Source: Victivallales bacterium | GTDB taxonomy: Bacteria; Verrucomicrobiota; Lentisphaeria; Oligosphaerales; Lenti-02 | Assembly (NCBI GenBank): GCA_003245525.1 | Contig: QKCY01000130.1 | Coordinates: 1 to 44,075, forward strand | DNA length: 44,075 nucleotides | Direction of reading: 5' to 3' | Part shown: positions 33,798 to 43,386 of the stretch, piece by piece | Layout: each line of letters opens with the position of its first letter | Numbering within the stretch: position 1 is the first letter of the stretch | Made by a program: the position numbers and the translations under genes | Notes under the pieces: model-generated | Database searches by the model: none | Seen by the model: the letters and a program-made list of their open reading frames with translations, nothing else | What the model was told of the DNA's origin: nothing

Positions 33798-36314
33798 TTA
33801 CGGGCGTTGCAGAATGATCTGGTGGGTGTCTCCGGCTACCAAGTGGAGCGGTTCGTTCCAGGTGGCGACACCCCAGTCCCCCACTGCCAGTTTGCACACC
33901 TTCAGTTCGCCACCACCGATGCACAGCTTGGCAGCGGTGGGCGTGATCTCGATCTCGCCCCAGGCGTAGCCGGTGGACCAGAACCAGCAGCCGTTGCGGG
34001 CGAAGGCGAGGTTGCCGGTGGTGGCGTCGTACTGGAAGCCGGTCCAGGCCAGGATGCCGGTCCAGGCGGCCATGGCGCGGGCGTAGTGGTGCCCGCACTC
34101 CGCTTCGTTGAAGGGGCTGCGGCGACGGCCGTCGTAACGGGCGCGGATGGCGCGGATGACGGTAAGCCCATCCTCGGCCATGCCTTCGTAGAGCATGTGG
34201 GTGCCCGCGCAGTACTCGAACCCGGTCATCACCTCGTTGAAGTAGGGGAACGGGGACTCTGGACGCCCGCCGCGCGGGTAGCTGGCCATGAGCAGGGCGG
34301 CCTCGTCGTTTAGGGCGTAGCTGCGCATGTTGTTGAAGTGGTCGTAGAGGGAGTCGCGGAAGTTGTGGGCCATGATGGCTTCGAGGGTCTTCTCCACATG
34401 CTGGCGGTCGAGCAGATAGCCGAGGCCGCAGACGTGGGCGAGGTATTGGCCGACGAGCTGGTCCACCAGGCAGCCGGGACCAAGCTGGAGATCGGGCTTG
34501 GTGACGTCCTTGGCCCCCATGTGGAGCTTCAGCGAGGGGGCCACATCCTCCGGTCGGGCCGGGGGCCGGATCTCGTGCTCGTAATAGGCCCCGTTGAAGA
34601 GATGCTCATCCAGCCAGGCGCTGCCCCGCTCGAAGAGGTCGTGGCAGGTGGCCGCGAACTCACCGTCGCCCATCGCGGTGGCCATCTCCTCGGCGGCGCG
34701 CAGGGCTCCCAGGTACCAGCTCCCCATCTGGGGATTGGGACCGTAGTACTCCACATCCATGGTGTTATGCTGGCAGCCTTCCATCACCCCGTCCCGGTCC
34801 GCATCCCAGCCGCCGGGAATCCAGGCGAATTCCAGGGCCTTGCGGACCCGGGGCCAGAGTTTCTCCAGCCACTCGTTGTCGCCGCAGAGCTTCCACTCCC
34901 GGTAGGCCTTCATGATGCAGCCCATCTGGCCGTCGGCGGCCGCTGCCCCTTGTCCCTTCTCGCGGTCGATGGGCAGGGCGACGCGGAAACTCATCTGGCC
35001 GTTTTCCGGGTTGGTGCAGTGGAGGAACTCCACCTCCCGCATCCGCCGGGCGAGGTCGCCGAAGAGGAAGGGCGTGGTCGTCTCGTAGTTCCAGACGTGG
35101 GTGCAACTGCCGCTACAGCAACCGCCGCCGTCGCAACAGCCTTCCCAGCCGTAGAACAGGCCGTCGGGGGTACGGAAACAGGTTTCCGTGCGTAGCGTGC
35201 TGGCGTTGTAGAGGGCCGATTCCTTGATCTCGTCCGGCAGGTCCGAGTCGCAGATGGCCTTGACGAAGGCCACGGTCTGGCGCTCCAGTTCGACCAGGCG
35301 CGGGAACTCCTGGAGAGCCACGTTCCAAGCGTCGGCATACTGCTCCGTGTAGTAGTTGCCGATGCGGTCGGCGGGATTGAGCCGCTTGGTGCCGCAGCCG
35401 CAATCGACCGTGCCGGGGGTCCAGTTGTAGCGGTTGGGGAAGTGCCAGGCAAGACAGAAGGTGACGGTTGCCGATCCTCCGGCGGGAACCGTCACCGAAG
35501 CGGCGAGCGAGCCGTAGGGCGCCCCTTCCGCCGTGGTTTCCCCGCTGTCGTCGAGCTGGCCATCGGCGGCGAGGTCATCCCAGAAATGGAGCAGCGAACG
35601 CCGCCAGCTTTCGGCGGGCCAGATGGCTTTCCAGGACACATCCGTCGCATCGGTCACCAGAACCATGGAGCCCCATTCGCGGGCCAGCTCGTCGCCGTCG
35701 CGGCCATCGAAGACCAAGCCGCGCAGACCATCCTCGTCCCGGAAGCGGTTGCGCTTGGTCTTTCCCGCCGTGAAGTTGGCGAGGGTCCCGCAGACCGTGG
35801 CTTCGACTGGCTGGTCGCCCGAGTTCATCAGCACATAGCGCAGGCAGGCGAGGGGGATGCCGCTGCGGTCGGCGTCGCCGGGAACCAGGGGATTGAAGGC
35901 CTCCAACCGGACCGCGAGGGGCATGTTGGAGTCGTTCAGAGCAACCTGGGCCAGGGGATAGGCCGCATGGAACTGGCAATCCCGGAACCGGGGAACGCCA
36001 TGGAAACCGGCGGTGGAGCCGTGCGATCCCTCGTAGGGCGGTTCCAGCGCGCCCTCCAAAGCCCGCAGAACCGGTTCCCCATCCGCCGGTTTGGCGTAGA
36101 GCACGAAGAGCGACGAGGCTCCGAAGTCGCGCAGACCAGAGTTCTCGGCCCCCTTGCCGCCCTTGTTCGGATGGTTCTGGATTTCCCAGTCCAGCAACTG
36201 CCCGCGCCCGCCCAAGGAGACGGTGCCGGTGCCGATGCCACCCAGCGGCATGGCGATACGGGTGAGGTGGTCTTGGTCGTAGGAAGTGAGGATCGGCCAA
36301 TGGGAGCGGTGCAT
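33798..36314 (-). CDS. GH116-family (GBA2-like, DUF608) glycoside hydrolase
   Basis: The 838-residue protein begins MHRSHWPILTSYDQ, with no signal peptide. The N-terminal beta-sandwich starts MPLGGIGTGTVSLGGRGQL, typical of GH116. The C-terminal helical barrel contains CTHVWNYETTTPF, with nucleophile candidate E411, and HNTMDVEYYGPN, with acid/base candidate D520. Known activities are beta-glucosidase, beta-xylosidase and glucosylceramidase, all retaining. A cysteine-rich stretch (GCCDGGGCCSGSC) precedes the nucleophile segment. It is the first gene of a pair with GH36, and a 9-nt tandem repeat lies upstream. Confidence 0.92.
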   Translation of the reverse strand: MHRSHWPILTSYDQDHLTRIAMPLGGIGTGTVSLGGRGQLLDWEIQNHPNKGGKGAENSGLRDFGASSLFVLYAKPADGEPVLRALEGALEPPYEGSHGSTAGFHGVPRFRDCQFHAAYPLAQVALNDSNMPLAVRLEAFNPLVPGDADRSGIPLACLRYVLMNSGDQPVEATVCGTLANFTAGKTKRNRFRDEDGLRGLVFDGRDGDELAREWGSMVLVTDATDVSWKAIWPAESWRRSLLHFWDDLAADGQLDDSGETTAEGAPYGSLAASVTVPAGGSATVTFCLAWHFPNRYNWTPGTVDCGCGTKRLNPADRIGNYYTEQYADAWNVALQEFPRLVELERQTVAFVKAICDSDLPDEIKESALYNASTLRTETCFRTPDGLFYGWEGCCDGGGCCSGSCTHVWNYETTTPFLFGDLARRMREVEFLHCTNPENGQMSFRVALPIDREKGQGAAAADGQMGCIMKAYREWKLCGDNEWLEKLWPRVRKALEFAWIPGGWDADRDGVMEGCQHNTMDVEYYGPNPQMGSWYLGALRAAEEMATAMGDGEFAATCHDLFERGSAWLDEHLFNGAYYEHEIRPPARPEDVAPSLKLHMGAKDVTKPDLQLGPGCLVDQLVGQYLAHVCGLGYLLDRQHVEKTLEAIMAHNFRDSLYDHFNNMRSYALNDEAALLMASYPRGGRPESPFPYFNEVMTGFEYCAGTHMLYEGMAEDGLTVIRAIRARYDGRRRSPFNEAECGHHYARAMAAWTGILAWTGFQYDATTGNLAFARNGCWFWSTGYAWGEIEITPTAAKLCIGGGELKVCKLAVGDWGVATWNEPLHLVAGDTHQIILQRP

Positions 36315-36359
36315 GAGAAAATCTCCGGAAGCGGAAAAATGGAATGATGGAATGAAGTT

Positions 36360-36395
36360 CTTGGGTCCCTTAGGTCCTTTATGTCCCTTGGGTCC
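36360..36395. repeat. Four tandem 9-nt repeats upstream of the GH116 gene
   Basis: Read on the minus strand, four imperfect units of AAGGGACCC type (also AAGGGACAT and AAAGGACCT) follow one another. They lie between the 1215-aa gene stop and the GH116 start, 45 bp upstream of the latter. The 9-nt period equals three codons, but no gene reads through it. Confidence 0.7.
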
Positions 36396-36401
36396 CTTGT
36401 C

Positions 36402-39400
36402 TTACTTGGTCGCAGGCTGCACGACGAGGTCATCGAGAGGACTGCCGTCGGGATCGGCGATCCGCAGGAAGAACCCCCATGCCAGTTTGCGGTTGCCAAG
36501 GGTCAGGGACAGGGAGTTCTCTCCCTGATTCAGATGGATGGGAATGCGGTGTTCGTCAGCCACAGCGATCCGGTTCCTGCCCGAGAAGACTTCCTGGCCA
36601 TTCAGCTCCAGCCGGGCCTCTTCATCGAACCCGAGGAGAATCACCGCCTCGCGGGCCGTGGGCGAAGTCAGAGTGACCGAACAGCGGGCCGTGGTTCCAT
36701 TCTCCACCGCGGTGCGGAGGTTGACGTAGCGGTCGAATAGCCGCCCCTCCAGCAGTCGCGTTGCCCCATCAGTCTCGAACGACCAAGTGGTGATATAGCT
36801 CGCTTCCCGTTTCAGCCGCCGGATCTCGCGTTGCCAGGCCTCCCGCTCGATGTCGGGTTTCAGGTCGGCGATGGCCCGTTCCAGATAGGGGATCAGCTCG
36901 GCCTCGGTCTTCAGTTCCTCGTGCAAGCGGCGGAACTGCTGGATCGTGTCCCGACGTTGCCATTCCGCATGCGGGGTTTCTCCCCAGTCGAGACGGGTTT
37001 CGAACCAGCGTTGCCGCCAGCGCAGTTCGTCTACCGCATTCTTCTCCTTGCGGAAGTGCCCTGCCAGGACCCCCATCTTGTCCACGGCGAACCGGAGACA
37101 ACGGGTGGAGAATCCCGCGGCCCGAGTCTCCCCCTGACCGTGGAGGGGGAGGTACTCGGGATGGTCCGGAAGCTGGGCCGCAGCCAGTGCTTGGTCCACC
37201 GCGCGGGGCAGGTCGGCAGGCTCCCACTTCGTATGGCTCAACAACCCATACTGAGCGCGGGAAGAACGGGGGAAGTCCTTGACCAGCTGCTGCCACTTGG
37301 CTATCTGCTCGTCATCCTGGGCCTGCTGGCAGTCGTCATAGCGCAGGCTGAAGTCTGTCGGGAAATCCCGGAGCGCCGCCGCGTATTGCTCGTCCCGCTT
37401 GCTGTCGTCCGGCTCCAGTTGGAGACGTTTCCGGCGGAGCAGAGCGGAGTCGCTGCCCAAGGTCTTGACCTTTTCGTAGGCGGCAAGCGCCCGAGTGCGG
37501 AAAAGGGCTTCCGGCCCGCCCCGCCCTGCCATTTCCCATTGGAAGGAACTCGGATAGTCGCTGCTGAAGGACTTGATGTCCTGCGCGGCCCGTTCCAGGA
37601 AATCGTTGCCGAATCCACGGGCGCAGACCTGGGCGCAGGCATCGCCCAGCTTCTCGTAGAGCGCGGGGTCGTCGCCAAAGGCGGGTTCCGCCAGGGACAG
37701 TTCGACCAACGCGCGTTCCGGGGTCCGGCTCTTCAGGTAATCAAGACCATAGGCCAGATGCTGTTTGGCCCGCTGTTGGAGTTCCTCGTCGCCCATCACC
37801 TGGGATGGGTGATGGCGGGTGAACAGCGGCAGGTAGGCCAGGAGCAGGCGGGTTCGTTCCGGGCTGGATTCGTAGCCGAAGAGTCCCCCCAGCAACTGGA
37901 AGGTATGGTCGCCGCGGGTCGACGCCATGCCGTCGGCCAAGGGCATGAGTTCCCAGGTGCTGCGGCGGCTGTTGCTCTCGGTGCGGAGAACTCGGTAGAA
38001 CAGGCGGCGCTCGGAGAACCCGCAGATGTCCCGTTCGGACCGATAGGCAAGTCCGCCCAAGGACTTCGCATTGCGCTCCCGGTCTGCCGTGCTCTGCGCC
38101 GTCCACAGGGGATCGAGGAGGGAGAAACTAGTGCTGCCATCGGGATTGCGGTCGCTTTGGCAGAGCCATCCCTCGCGGCCGAAGAGAGGCAGCAAACTCG
38201 AATGGCTGCCCAGGTGTTCGCCGTCGAGATCGTGTTCCATCTCGTGTTGAGTGCGAAACAGCAGGGGAACCGCCACCGTGGCATCCTCGCGGGTGAGTTC
38301 GCCGGAAGCGGGTTCGTGTTCGCGATTCTGCTCCCGGCGGAAGAGCGGGAAAAGGGTGGTGGCCGTGGTTTCGCGCGTGGTCTCCTGGCCGGCATAGTAC
38401 CACTGATGCCAGGCATTGCTGAGAAGCCAGAGGAAGCGCCGGGCCTTGACGTTGCTCCCATCTTCGGTGTTCCAGAGCCCGGCGAGCACCGAGGATTTCG
38501 CGTGGGGGGAGGGGGCGTCGGCCTCGGAGATCACCGAGTGACGGTAGAACAGGCCGAAAGGACCCACGGCAAAGCTCTCTCTGGTCTTGTTCGGGTCGTT
38601 GTGGTGATTGGCCCCCCCGACGGGAAAGAGCCGCCACGACCAACCGCTGCCGGTGCGTTTGCTGGCGAAGACGGGCCATACGTTGCGGGTCAGCTTGCCG
38701 GAAGGGTCCGGCGAGGAGGAGCCGCCAAACAGGTCGGCGAACTCGCCGAAGACAGGAGTGTAGGTGCGGGCTCCCCGCGCATCCGAGCGTTCCTCCCAGC
38801 GGACCAGCGGCCAGGCCATGCTGCCGCCTTCCCGTTCCCCATCCACCCGGTGCTGGGAGTAGAGGGGCCAGACGCGAAAACCAGCGGTGTGCTCGCCGGA
38901 CTTGACCATCAGGAGAGGGAACAGCAGGTCGTACCGAGCATACTCCTCGGTTTGCAGCCGGGTGAAGAGCGGGCCCAGGATGTTCAGCGTGTGTTTGCCG
39001 TCGTCCTCGATCCGGGCCCCCAGCGGCACCAGCGCCTGGACCTCCCCGTCGGGTTTGCGCAAGTCCCACCAGCAGGGGAACAGCACCACGTAGGTGCCCT
39101 GCTCGCCGTAGTTCCTGCCGCCCCGGAAGTAGAGCGGGAACACCCGCTGCTCGTAGGAGGAACTGGTGGTGCCATCGCTGGTGGATTCGCGGGAGCCGAA
39201 CTTGACCAAGGGACCCAGCAGCCGCGTCTCGTGGCTCTCCCGGCTCATCGCATCGGTGTTCGCCGTATGGGTGCGTTGACCGACCAAGGGCCAGACGCTC
39301 CAGTACTGGCGCTGATCCTGCCGTTGCGCGTCCTTGTCGGTCTCGTGTTCGTTCCCCCAATAGACGAGGAAGAGGGCGCTGTGCCGCCATTCGTCGCGCT

Positions 39401-40049
39401 TCTGCGCTGCGCGATGGTCGTGCTCCTCGGACCGGGAGAAGAGCGGGAAGAGGGTCTGGCCTGCGCGCGTGGTCTCGCCGTTGCGTTCGTGCTGGTTGGA
39501 CCAGTAGAACGGGAACACCGTGGTGAAATCATGCCGGTACTGGTCCTTGCCGCCCGCGTATTCCCGTTCTCCCCGCCAGACAAGGAAGAGATAGCCGTGG
39601 GTGTCGCCAGTCTCGCTGCCCGCCGAGAGATACAGAGGAAACAGGGCGTGGGTGTGGTGGTTGCCGTTGAGGAACTGCCAATAGAGCGGGAAGAACACCA
39701 CGTGGGAGGAATCCGCCGCCTCCCCCAACCAGAAGAAGGGGAAGAGCCACGTGCGCCAGTGCCCTTCGTCGCGGGAGACCTTGCCGAGCAGGTCGAAGAG
39801 CCCGCTCGTGCGGTGCTCGTCCGTGGTGGTGTTGTGCTGGCGGGAGAAGAGATGGAGCAGGGACCAACTGTCGTATTCGGGGGCGGTGCGGAGATCGACG
39901 AGTGGCCAGGCAATCTCCAGGTGTTCGGTGCCCGCCTCCTCGTCCACGGCATGGTAGACCAGCGGCCAGGCTTTCACGGTGGCCCCCTCCGCCGCCCGAA
40001 GCGGCAGCGGCAAGGCCAGCAGCGGCAACAACCAAATCAGCCTGCGCAT
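36402..40049 (-). CDS. Secreted 1215-aa protein with about 30 aromatic-Pro beta-strand repeats
   Basis: The protein has GAGGAG upstream of its ATG and a signal peptide (MRRLIWLLPLLALPLPLRAA). Residues 25 to about 780 consist of some 30 short repeats: an aromatic or hydrophobic strand with a Pro (AWPLV, LFPLF, VFPFYW, VFPLYF, VWPLY, LLFPLL) followed by a polar, charged loop of 10-25 residues. This regular alternation suggests a large outer-membrane beta-barrel, a beta-propeller or a solenoid. From about 800 to 1090 it is helical and TPR-like (AKQHLAYGLDYLKSRTPERA and following). It ends with a small beta-sandwich (about 1090-1210, with LNQGENSLSLTL) resembling jelly-roll modules of carbohydrate-active proteins. 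I know no named family for the whole. Surface location is inferred. Confidence 0.75.
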   Translation of the reverse strand: MRRLIWLLPLLALPLPLRAAEGATVKAWPLVYHAVDEEAGTEHLEIAWPLVDLRTAPEYDSWSLLHLFSRQHNTTTDEHRTSGLFDLLGKVSRDEGHWRTWLFPFFWLGEAADSSHVVFFPLYWQFLNGNHHTHALFPLYLSAGSETGDTHGYLFLVWRGEREYAGGKDQYRHDFTTVFPFYWSNQHERNGETTRAGQTLFPLFSRSEEHDHRAAQKRDEWRHSALFLVYWGNEHETDKDAQRQDQRQYWSVWPLVGQRTHTANTDAMSRESHETRLLGPLVKFGSRESTSDGTTSSSYEQRVFPLYFRGGRNYGEQGTYVVLFPCWWDLRKPDGEVQALVPLGARIEDDGKHTLNILGPLFTRLQTEEYARYDLLFPLLMVKSGEHTAGFRVWPLYSQHRVDGEREGGSMAWPLVRWEERSDARGARTYTPVFGEFADLFGGSSSPDPSGKLTRNVWPVFASKRTGSGWSWRLFPVGGANHHNDPNKTRESFAVGPFGLFYRHSVISEADAPSPHAKSSVLAGLWNTEDGSNVKARRFLWLLSNAWHQWYYAGQETTRETTATTLFPLFRREQNREHEPASGELTREDATVAVPLLFRTQHEMEHDLDGEHLGSHSSLLPLFGREGWLCQSDRNPDGSTSFSLLDPLWTAQSTADRERNAKSLGGLAYRSERDICGFSERRLFYRVLRTESNSRRSTWELMPLADGMASTRGDHTFQLLGGLFGYESSPERTRLLLAYLPLFTRHHPSQVMGDEELQQRAKQHLAYGLDYLKSRTPERALVELSLAEPAFGDDPALYEKLGDACAQVCARGFGNDFLERAAQDIKSFSSDYPSSFQWEMAGRGGPEALFRTRALAAYEKVKTLGSDSALLRRKRLQLEPDDSKRDEQYAAALRDFPTDFSLRYDDCQQAQDDEQIAKWQQLVKDFPRSSRAQYGLLSHTKWEPADLPRAVDQALAAAQLPDHPEYLPLHGQGETRAAGFSTRCLRFAVDKMGVLAGHFRKEKNAVDELRWRQRWFETRLDWGETPHAEWQRRDTIQQFRRLHEELKTEAELIPYLERAIADLKPDIEREAWQREIRRLKREASYITTWSFETDGATRLLEGRLFDRYVNLRTAVENGTTARCSVTLTSPTAREAVILLGFDEEARLELNGQEVFSGRNRIAVADEHRIPIHLNQGENSLSLTLGNRKLAWGFFLRIADPDGSPLDDLVVQPATK

Positions 40050-40142
40050 GGTGCGTCTCCTCAGGAACCGGGACTCGGATTCCTCAATATCCTGCGGCCA
40101 GCCGAGAGGCGCAAGGGAAGGCGCGCACCTGGATTGCCTTGC

Positions 40143-41441
40143 CTAGATCCGTCCCGGCAGGTCGGCGAGGTTGCTGTAGACGGCTTCGCCGCCGACGATA
40201 GTGGCCCGTACCCGTCCATGGAGACGCTGCCCCGCAAAGGGGGTGTTGCGGGACTTGGAGTAGGAATCGGCGGGGCTGACGACGACTGTGGCTGCTGGAT
40301 CGAAGAGAGTCACGTCGGCCGCGACTCCAAGGCCCAGCGTGCCGCCCGGCAAGCCCAATGTGGCCCGGGGACCACTAGTCAGGAGGGCAACCAATCGGGG
40401 GAGGGTAAGGCCGCCGTTGTGGACCAAAGTGGTGTAGCTGACGGCGAGGGCGGTCTCGAAACCCAGGATGCCAGCCGGTGCCTTGAGCAGTCCGCTGCCC
40501 TTCTCGTCGGGAGCATGCGGGGCATGGTCCGTGGCGATGCAGGCGATGACACCGTCGCGGAGTCCGGCAATGACCGCCTGGCGGTCGCTCTCCTCGCGCA
40601 GCGGCGGGTTCATCTTGGCATTGGCTCCGTGTTCTAGCACGGCCTCGTCGGTCAGCGCAAGATGGTGGGGGCTGGCTTCGGCGGTGACCGGCAACCCGCG
40701 GGCTTGGGCATCGCGGACCATGGCGACCGACCCGGCGGTGCTAATGTGCTGGATATGGACCGGCCAGCCGGTCTCGGCGGCCAGCACGATATCGCGGGCC
40801 ACGATCAGCTCCTCGGCGGCCCGGCGCTGGCCAGGGATGCCGAGTCGTTCGGCGACGGTGCCCCGGTGAATGGCTCCGCCTGCGCAGACGTCGCAGTCCT
40901 CGCAGTGGTCGATGACATAGAGGCCATGGGCCTTGGCCTGTTCGCAGGCGGCCAGCATCAGGGCCGCATTCTGAATGCAGGACCCATCGTCGGTGAGAAC
41001 CTTCACCCCGGCTGCCGCCAGGGCGGGGATGTCGCTGAGTTGGCGGCCGCCTCGGTTCAGCGAAAGGCAGGCAGACTGGACCACGCGCACCACGGCCTTG
41101 CGCCGGATCAGTTCCGCAACCTCGCGGAAAACGGCGGGGCTGTCCACGGGCGGCGTGGTGTTGGGCATGGCCACGACGGTCGTGAAGCCGCCCGCCGCTG
41201 CTGCCCGAGTCCCACTGGCGATGTCTTCCTTGTGGGTCTGGCCAGGCTCGCGCAGATGGGCGTGCAGGTCGATGAACCCCGGGGACACCACCAGTCCCGT
41301 GCAGTCCACCCGCTGGACATTGGCCGGAGCCTGGGCGGGATCCGCCACCTGGCCACCGAGCAGGAGGATGTCCCGTACTTCGTCAATCCCGTTGGCGGGG
41401 TCGATCACGCGGCCGTTGGCGAGCAGAAGGGGAGCGGGCAT
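40143..41441 (-). CDS. pyrC: Dihydroorotase
   Basis: The 432-residue protein starts at the ATG at 41441 (MPAPLLLANGRVIDPANG). It catalyses cyclisation of carbamoyl-aspartate to dihydroorotate in pyrimidine synthesis. The zinc motif GFIDLHAHLREPG has H60 and H62. VLTDDGS has Asp where other amidohydrolases carry the carboxylated Lys, as in many class I dihydroorotases. HCED, HIQHIST, SPHHLALTD and ATDHAPH complete the active-site set. No pyrB or carA lies next to it in the window, although the neighbouring gene order often puts pyrB upstream of pyrC. Name by motif. Confidence 0.94.
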   Translation of the reverse strand: MPAPLLLANGRVIDPANGIDEVRDILLLGGQVADPAQAPANVQRVDCTGLVVSPGFIDLHAHLREPGQTHKEDIASGTRAAAAGGFTTVVAMPNTTPPVDSPAVFREVAELIRRKAVVRVVQSACLSLNRGGRQLSDIPALAAAGVKVLTDDGSCIQNAALMLAACEQAKAHGLYVIDHCEDCDVCAGGAIHRGTVAERLGIPGQRRAAEELIVARDIVLAAETGWPVHIQHISTAGSVAMVRDAQARGLPVTAEASPHHLALTDEAVLEHGANAKMNPPLREESDRQAVIAGLRDGVIACIATDHAPHAPDEKGSGLLKAPAGILGFETALAVSYTTLVHNGGLTLPRLVALLTSGPRATLGLPGGTLGLGVAADVTLFDPAATVVVSPADSYSKSRNTPFAGQRLHGRVRATIVGGEAVYSNLADLPGRI

Positions 41442-41546
41442 GGTGGGAATCCGGTTCGTTCGGGTACCGGGCGGAATGGGGTTCCGCCACATGCCGTCAC
41501 AGATACTCCCCGATTGCCCTTTCCGCCACCGTTCGGCATGGGAAAC

Positions 41547-42695
41547 CTACCGGTTGGCTGCCGCGAGGGCATCCGTTTCGGCGATCTGGAATCGGGTGCA
41601 GACGACCGAGTGCTTGGCCGGGCCCTGCCGGTACTTGATGTAGGTGGTGGCGACCAGGGTCTGGTCCGGCAGCAGCTCCAGGCCGGGATAGCCCGTGTCG
41701 GAACCGGCGTAGTTGTGCAGGAGCTTGATCCGGTACTGGCCTTCGCGTCCCTCGATCAGGTCCTCGTAGGTCCCCACCCAGCCCACGAAATGGTTGCGGG
41801 ACGGGCTCTGTTCCGCCATGTCCCGGAAGACCACGACCAATCGTCCATCCGGCAGGTAGCGGGCGGTGTGGCGGTCGCCGGTGATGGCGGCGGGCAGTTC
41901 GACTGCCGGGCTCCAGGTCTGTCCCTCGTCGTTGGAGACCATCTTCATGGAGTTGAAGGTGCGGGTGTTCTGGCGCAGCAGACAGAGCAGTTGCTTGTCG
42001 TCCGGGGAACGAATGAGGCAAGGTTCGCAGGGCTTCAGGCCTGGCAGGTCGCAGACTACCCGGAACGGCCCCCAGGTCAACCCACCATCCTCGCTGATGC
42101 TCTGGATGACGTTGTTCGAGTAGGGATCGGGATCGTCGGCGCGCCGGGCATTGGTCATGCCCAGATAGCGTCCGTCCGCCAGTCGGATGATGGTGCAGAG
42201 GGGCATCACCACCTTGGTGGGGCCGCACGACTCCATGGGCGACCAGGTTGCGCCGTCGTCCTCGGAATAGGAGCGGCAGATCTCGCGTCCTCTGGTCATG
42301 GCGAAGACCACCAACCGGGCTTTCCCTGCCGGATCAACGAGCCGGTAGATCGCCGGGCAGTTCACTGTTTTCTCCCAACTCGGGTCCACCGGCACGAGGC
42401 CGCTCCAGGTCTTGCCGCCATCGGTGCTCTTGGCCAAGGGACCGCAGGCTCCGCCGTGGTTGTAGGTCCAGACGCAGAAGATGGTCTCGCCGTCGGGCAT
42501 GAGGACCGTGGTGGGATGACCCTGGTAGACCTCCTCGGTGCCGGCGGCGATGACGGTCTGCCGTTCGGTCTGGTCCGAGAGATCGACGGTGGGGATGGTG
42601 ATAGTCTTGCTGGCGGTCGGGGTCATGGTTCTCTCCTGGGTCATACCGACGAAGAGGGGCACGAGAAACAGCAGGGGGAGCAAGGGTCGCGTCAT
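41547..42695 (-). CDS. Secreted sialidase-like (BNR/Asp-box) protein
   Basis: The 382-residue protein has a signal peptide (MTRPLLPLLFLVPLFVG). Its ATG overlaps the GntR-family stop (ATGA). Four Asp boxes (S-x-D-x-G-x-T-W) are visible: STDGGKTW, SEDDGATW, SEDGGLTW and SNDEGQTW. This indicates a six-bladed beta-propeller of the sialidase superfamily. The segment YPGLELLPDQTL could hold the nucleophilic Tyr. The arginine triad cannot be placed with confidence, so exo-sialidase activity itself is uncertain; many related proteins act on other glycans or have no known activity. It is probably controlled by the overlapping regulator. Confidence 0.85.
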   Translation of the reverse strand: MTRPLLPLLFLVPLFVGMTQERTMTPTASKTITIPTVDLSDQTERQTVIAAGTEEVYQGHPTTVLMPDGETIFCVWTYNHGGACGPLAKSTDGGKTWSGLVPVDPSWEKTVNCPAIYRLVDPAGKARLVVFAMTRGREICRSYSEDDGATWSPMESCGPTKVVMPLCTIIRLADGRYLGMTNARRADDPDPYSNNVIQSISEDGGLTWGPFRVVCDLPGLKPCEPCLIRSPDDKQLLCLLRQNTRTFNSMKMVSNDEGQTWSPAVELPAAITGDRHTARYLPDGRLVVVFRDMAEQSPSRNHFVGWVGTYEDLIEGREGQYRIKLLHNYAGSDTGYPGLELLPDQTLVATTYIKYRQGPAKHSVVCTRFQIAETDALAAANR

Positions 42696-43375
42696 GGTCT
42701 CCCCCGGGACTGTTCCAGACGGTCCAGGTGGGGCTGGAAATGCTCCCGCAGGAGCGCGCGGAACTGCTCGGCATTCCCCGCCGCCAAGGCCGAAGCGAGT
42801 TCCCGATGGCGCCCCGGCCGATAGCTGTTGGCAGGTCGGTGGCGAACAGCGGCGAAGAAGGACCCGAGCAGGGACTGGAAGCGGCTGGCCAGCCGATTAC
42901 CCGCCAGCCCACAGAGATGCTCGTGGAAGCGCAGGTCGGCGGCGATAAAGGCATCGCGGTCGGCGGCCACTTCCACGGTCTCCGCCAGGGCTTGCAGTTC
43001 GGCAACGGTAGCAGGCGTCGCCCGGCGGAGAATCAGTTCGGCCAGACCGAGTTCGAAGATGATCCGCAGTTCAGTCAATTCAGCCCAGGTGTCCTCCCCG
43101 AACACCCCGGCATCAAGCGTCCTTTCCAGGCCCAGGAAGGGATCTGGCTCCTGGAGCACGGTTCCCCGCCGCCGCCGGGCATCCAGTACGCCCAGCATGC
43201 GCAGGCGGCTGACCGCCTCGCGGACCACCCCCCGGCTCACCTCCAACCGTTCGGCCAGTTCCTCCTCGCCAGGAAAGGGATCACCCGGTCCGAGATTGGC
43301 CGTGCGAATGTACGCAAGCAACCGCTGTTCGACGCTGTCGGCTAGGGTGGGTTGGGGGATGGGATCGAGAGGCAT
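42692..43375 (-). CDS. GntR-family (FadR/FCD subfamily) transcriptional regulator
   Basis: The 227-residue protein starts at the ATG at 43375 (MPLDPIPQPTLADSVEQ), with no clear ribosome-binding site. The N-terminal winged helix spans about 15-75 (EEELAERLEVSRGVVREAVSRLRMLG is the helix-turn-helix). An all-helical FCD effector domain follows, with ELRIIFELGLAELIL, ADLRFHEHLCGLAGN and SYRPGRHRELASAL, where D, H, H and H metal-coordinating residues are expected. Such regulators respond to small carboxylates or sugar acids. The stop overlaps the sialidase-like start, so regulator and hydrolase share a transcript. An operator candidate lies just upstream. Confidence 0.92.
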   Translation of the reverse strand: MPLDPIPQPTLADSVEQRLLAYIRTANLGPGDPFPGEEELAERLEVSRGVVREAVSRLRMLGVLDARRRRGTVLQEPDPFLGLERTLDAGVFGEDTWAELTELRIIFELGLAELILRRATPATVAELQALAETVEVAADRDAFIAADLRFHEHLCGLAGNRLASRFQSLLGSFFAAVRHRPANSYRPGRHRELASALAAGNAEQFRALLREHFQPHLDRLEQSRGRP

Positions 43376-43386
43376 GGGAGGAGTAT

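Noticed and set aside
36360-36395. Short repeats as a CRISPR array
   Set aside because: The units are 9 nt and contiguous, with no spacers and no cas genes nearby.
41547-42695. Firm naming as a sialidase (nanH)
   Set aside because: Asp boxes and a propeller are clear, but the arginine triad and RIP motif could not be placed, so only a sialidase-like call is justified.
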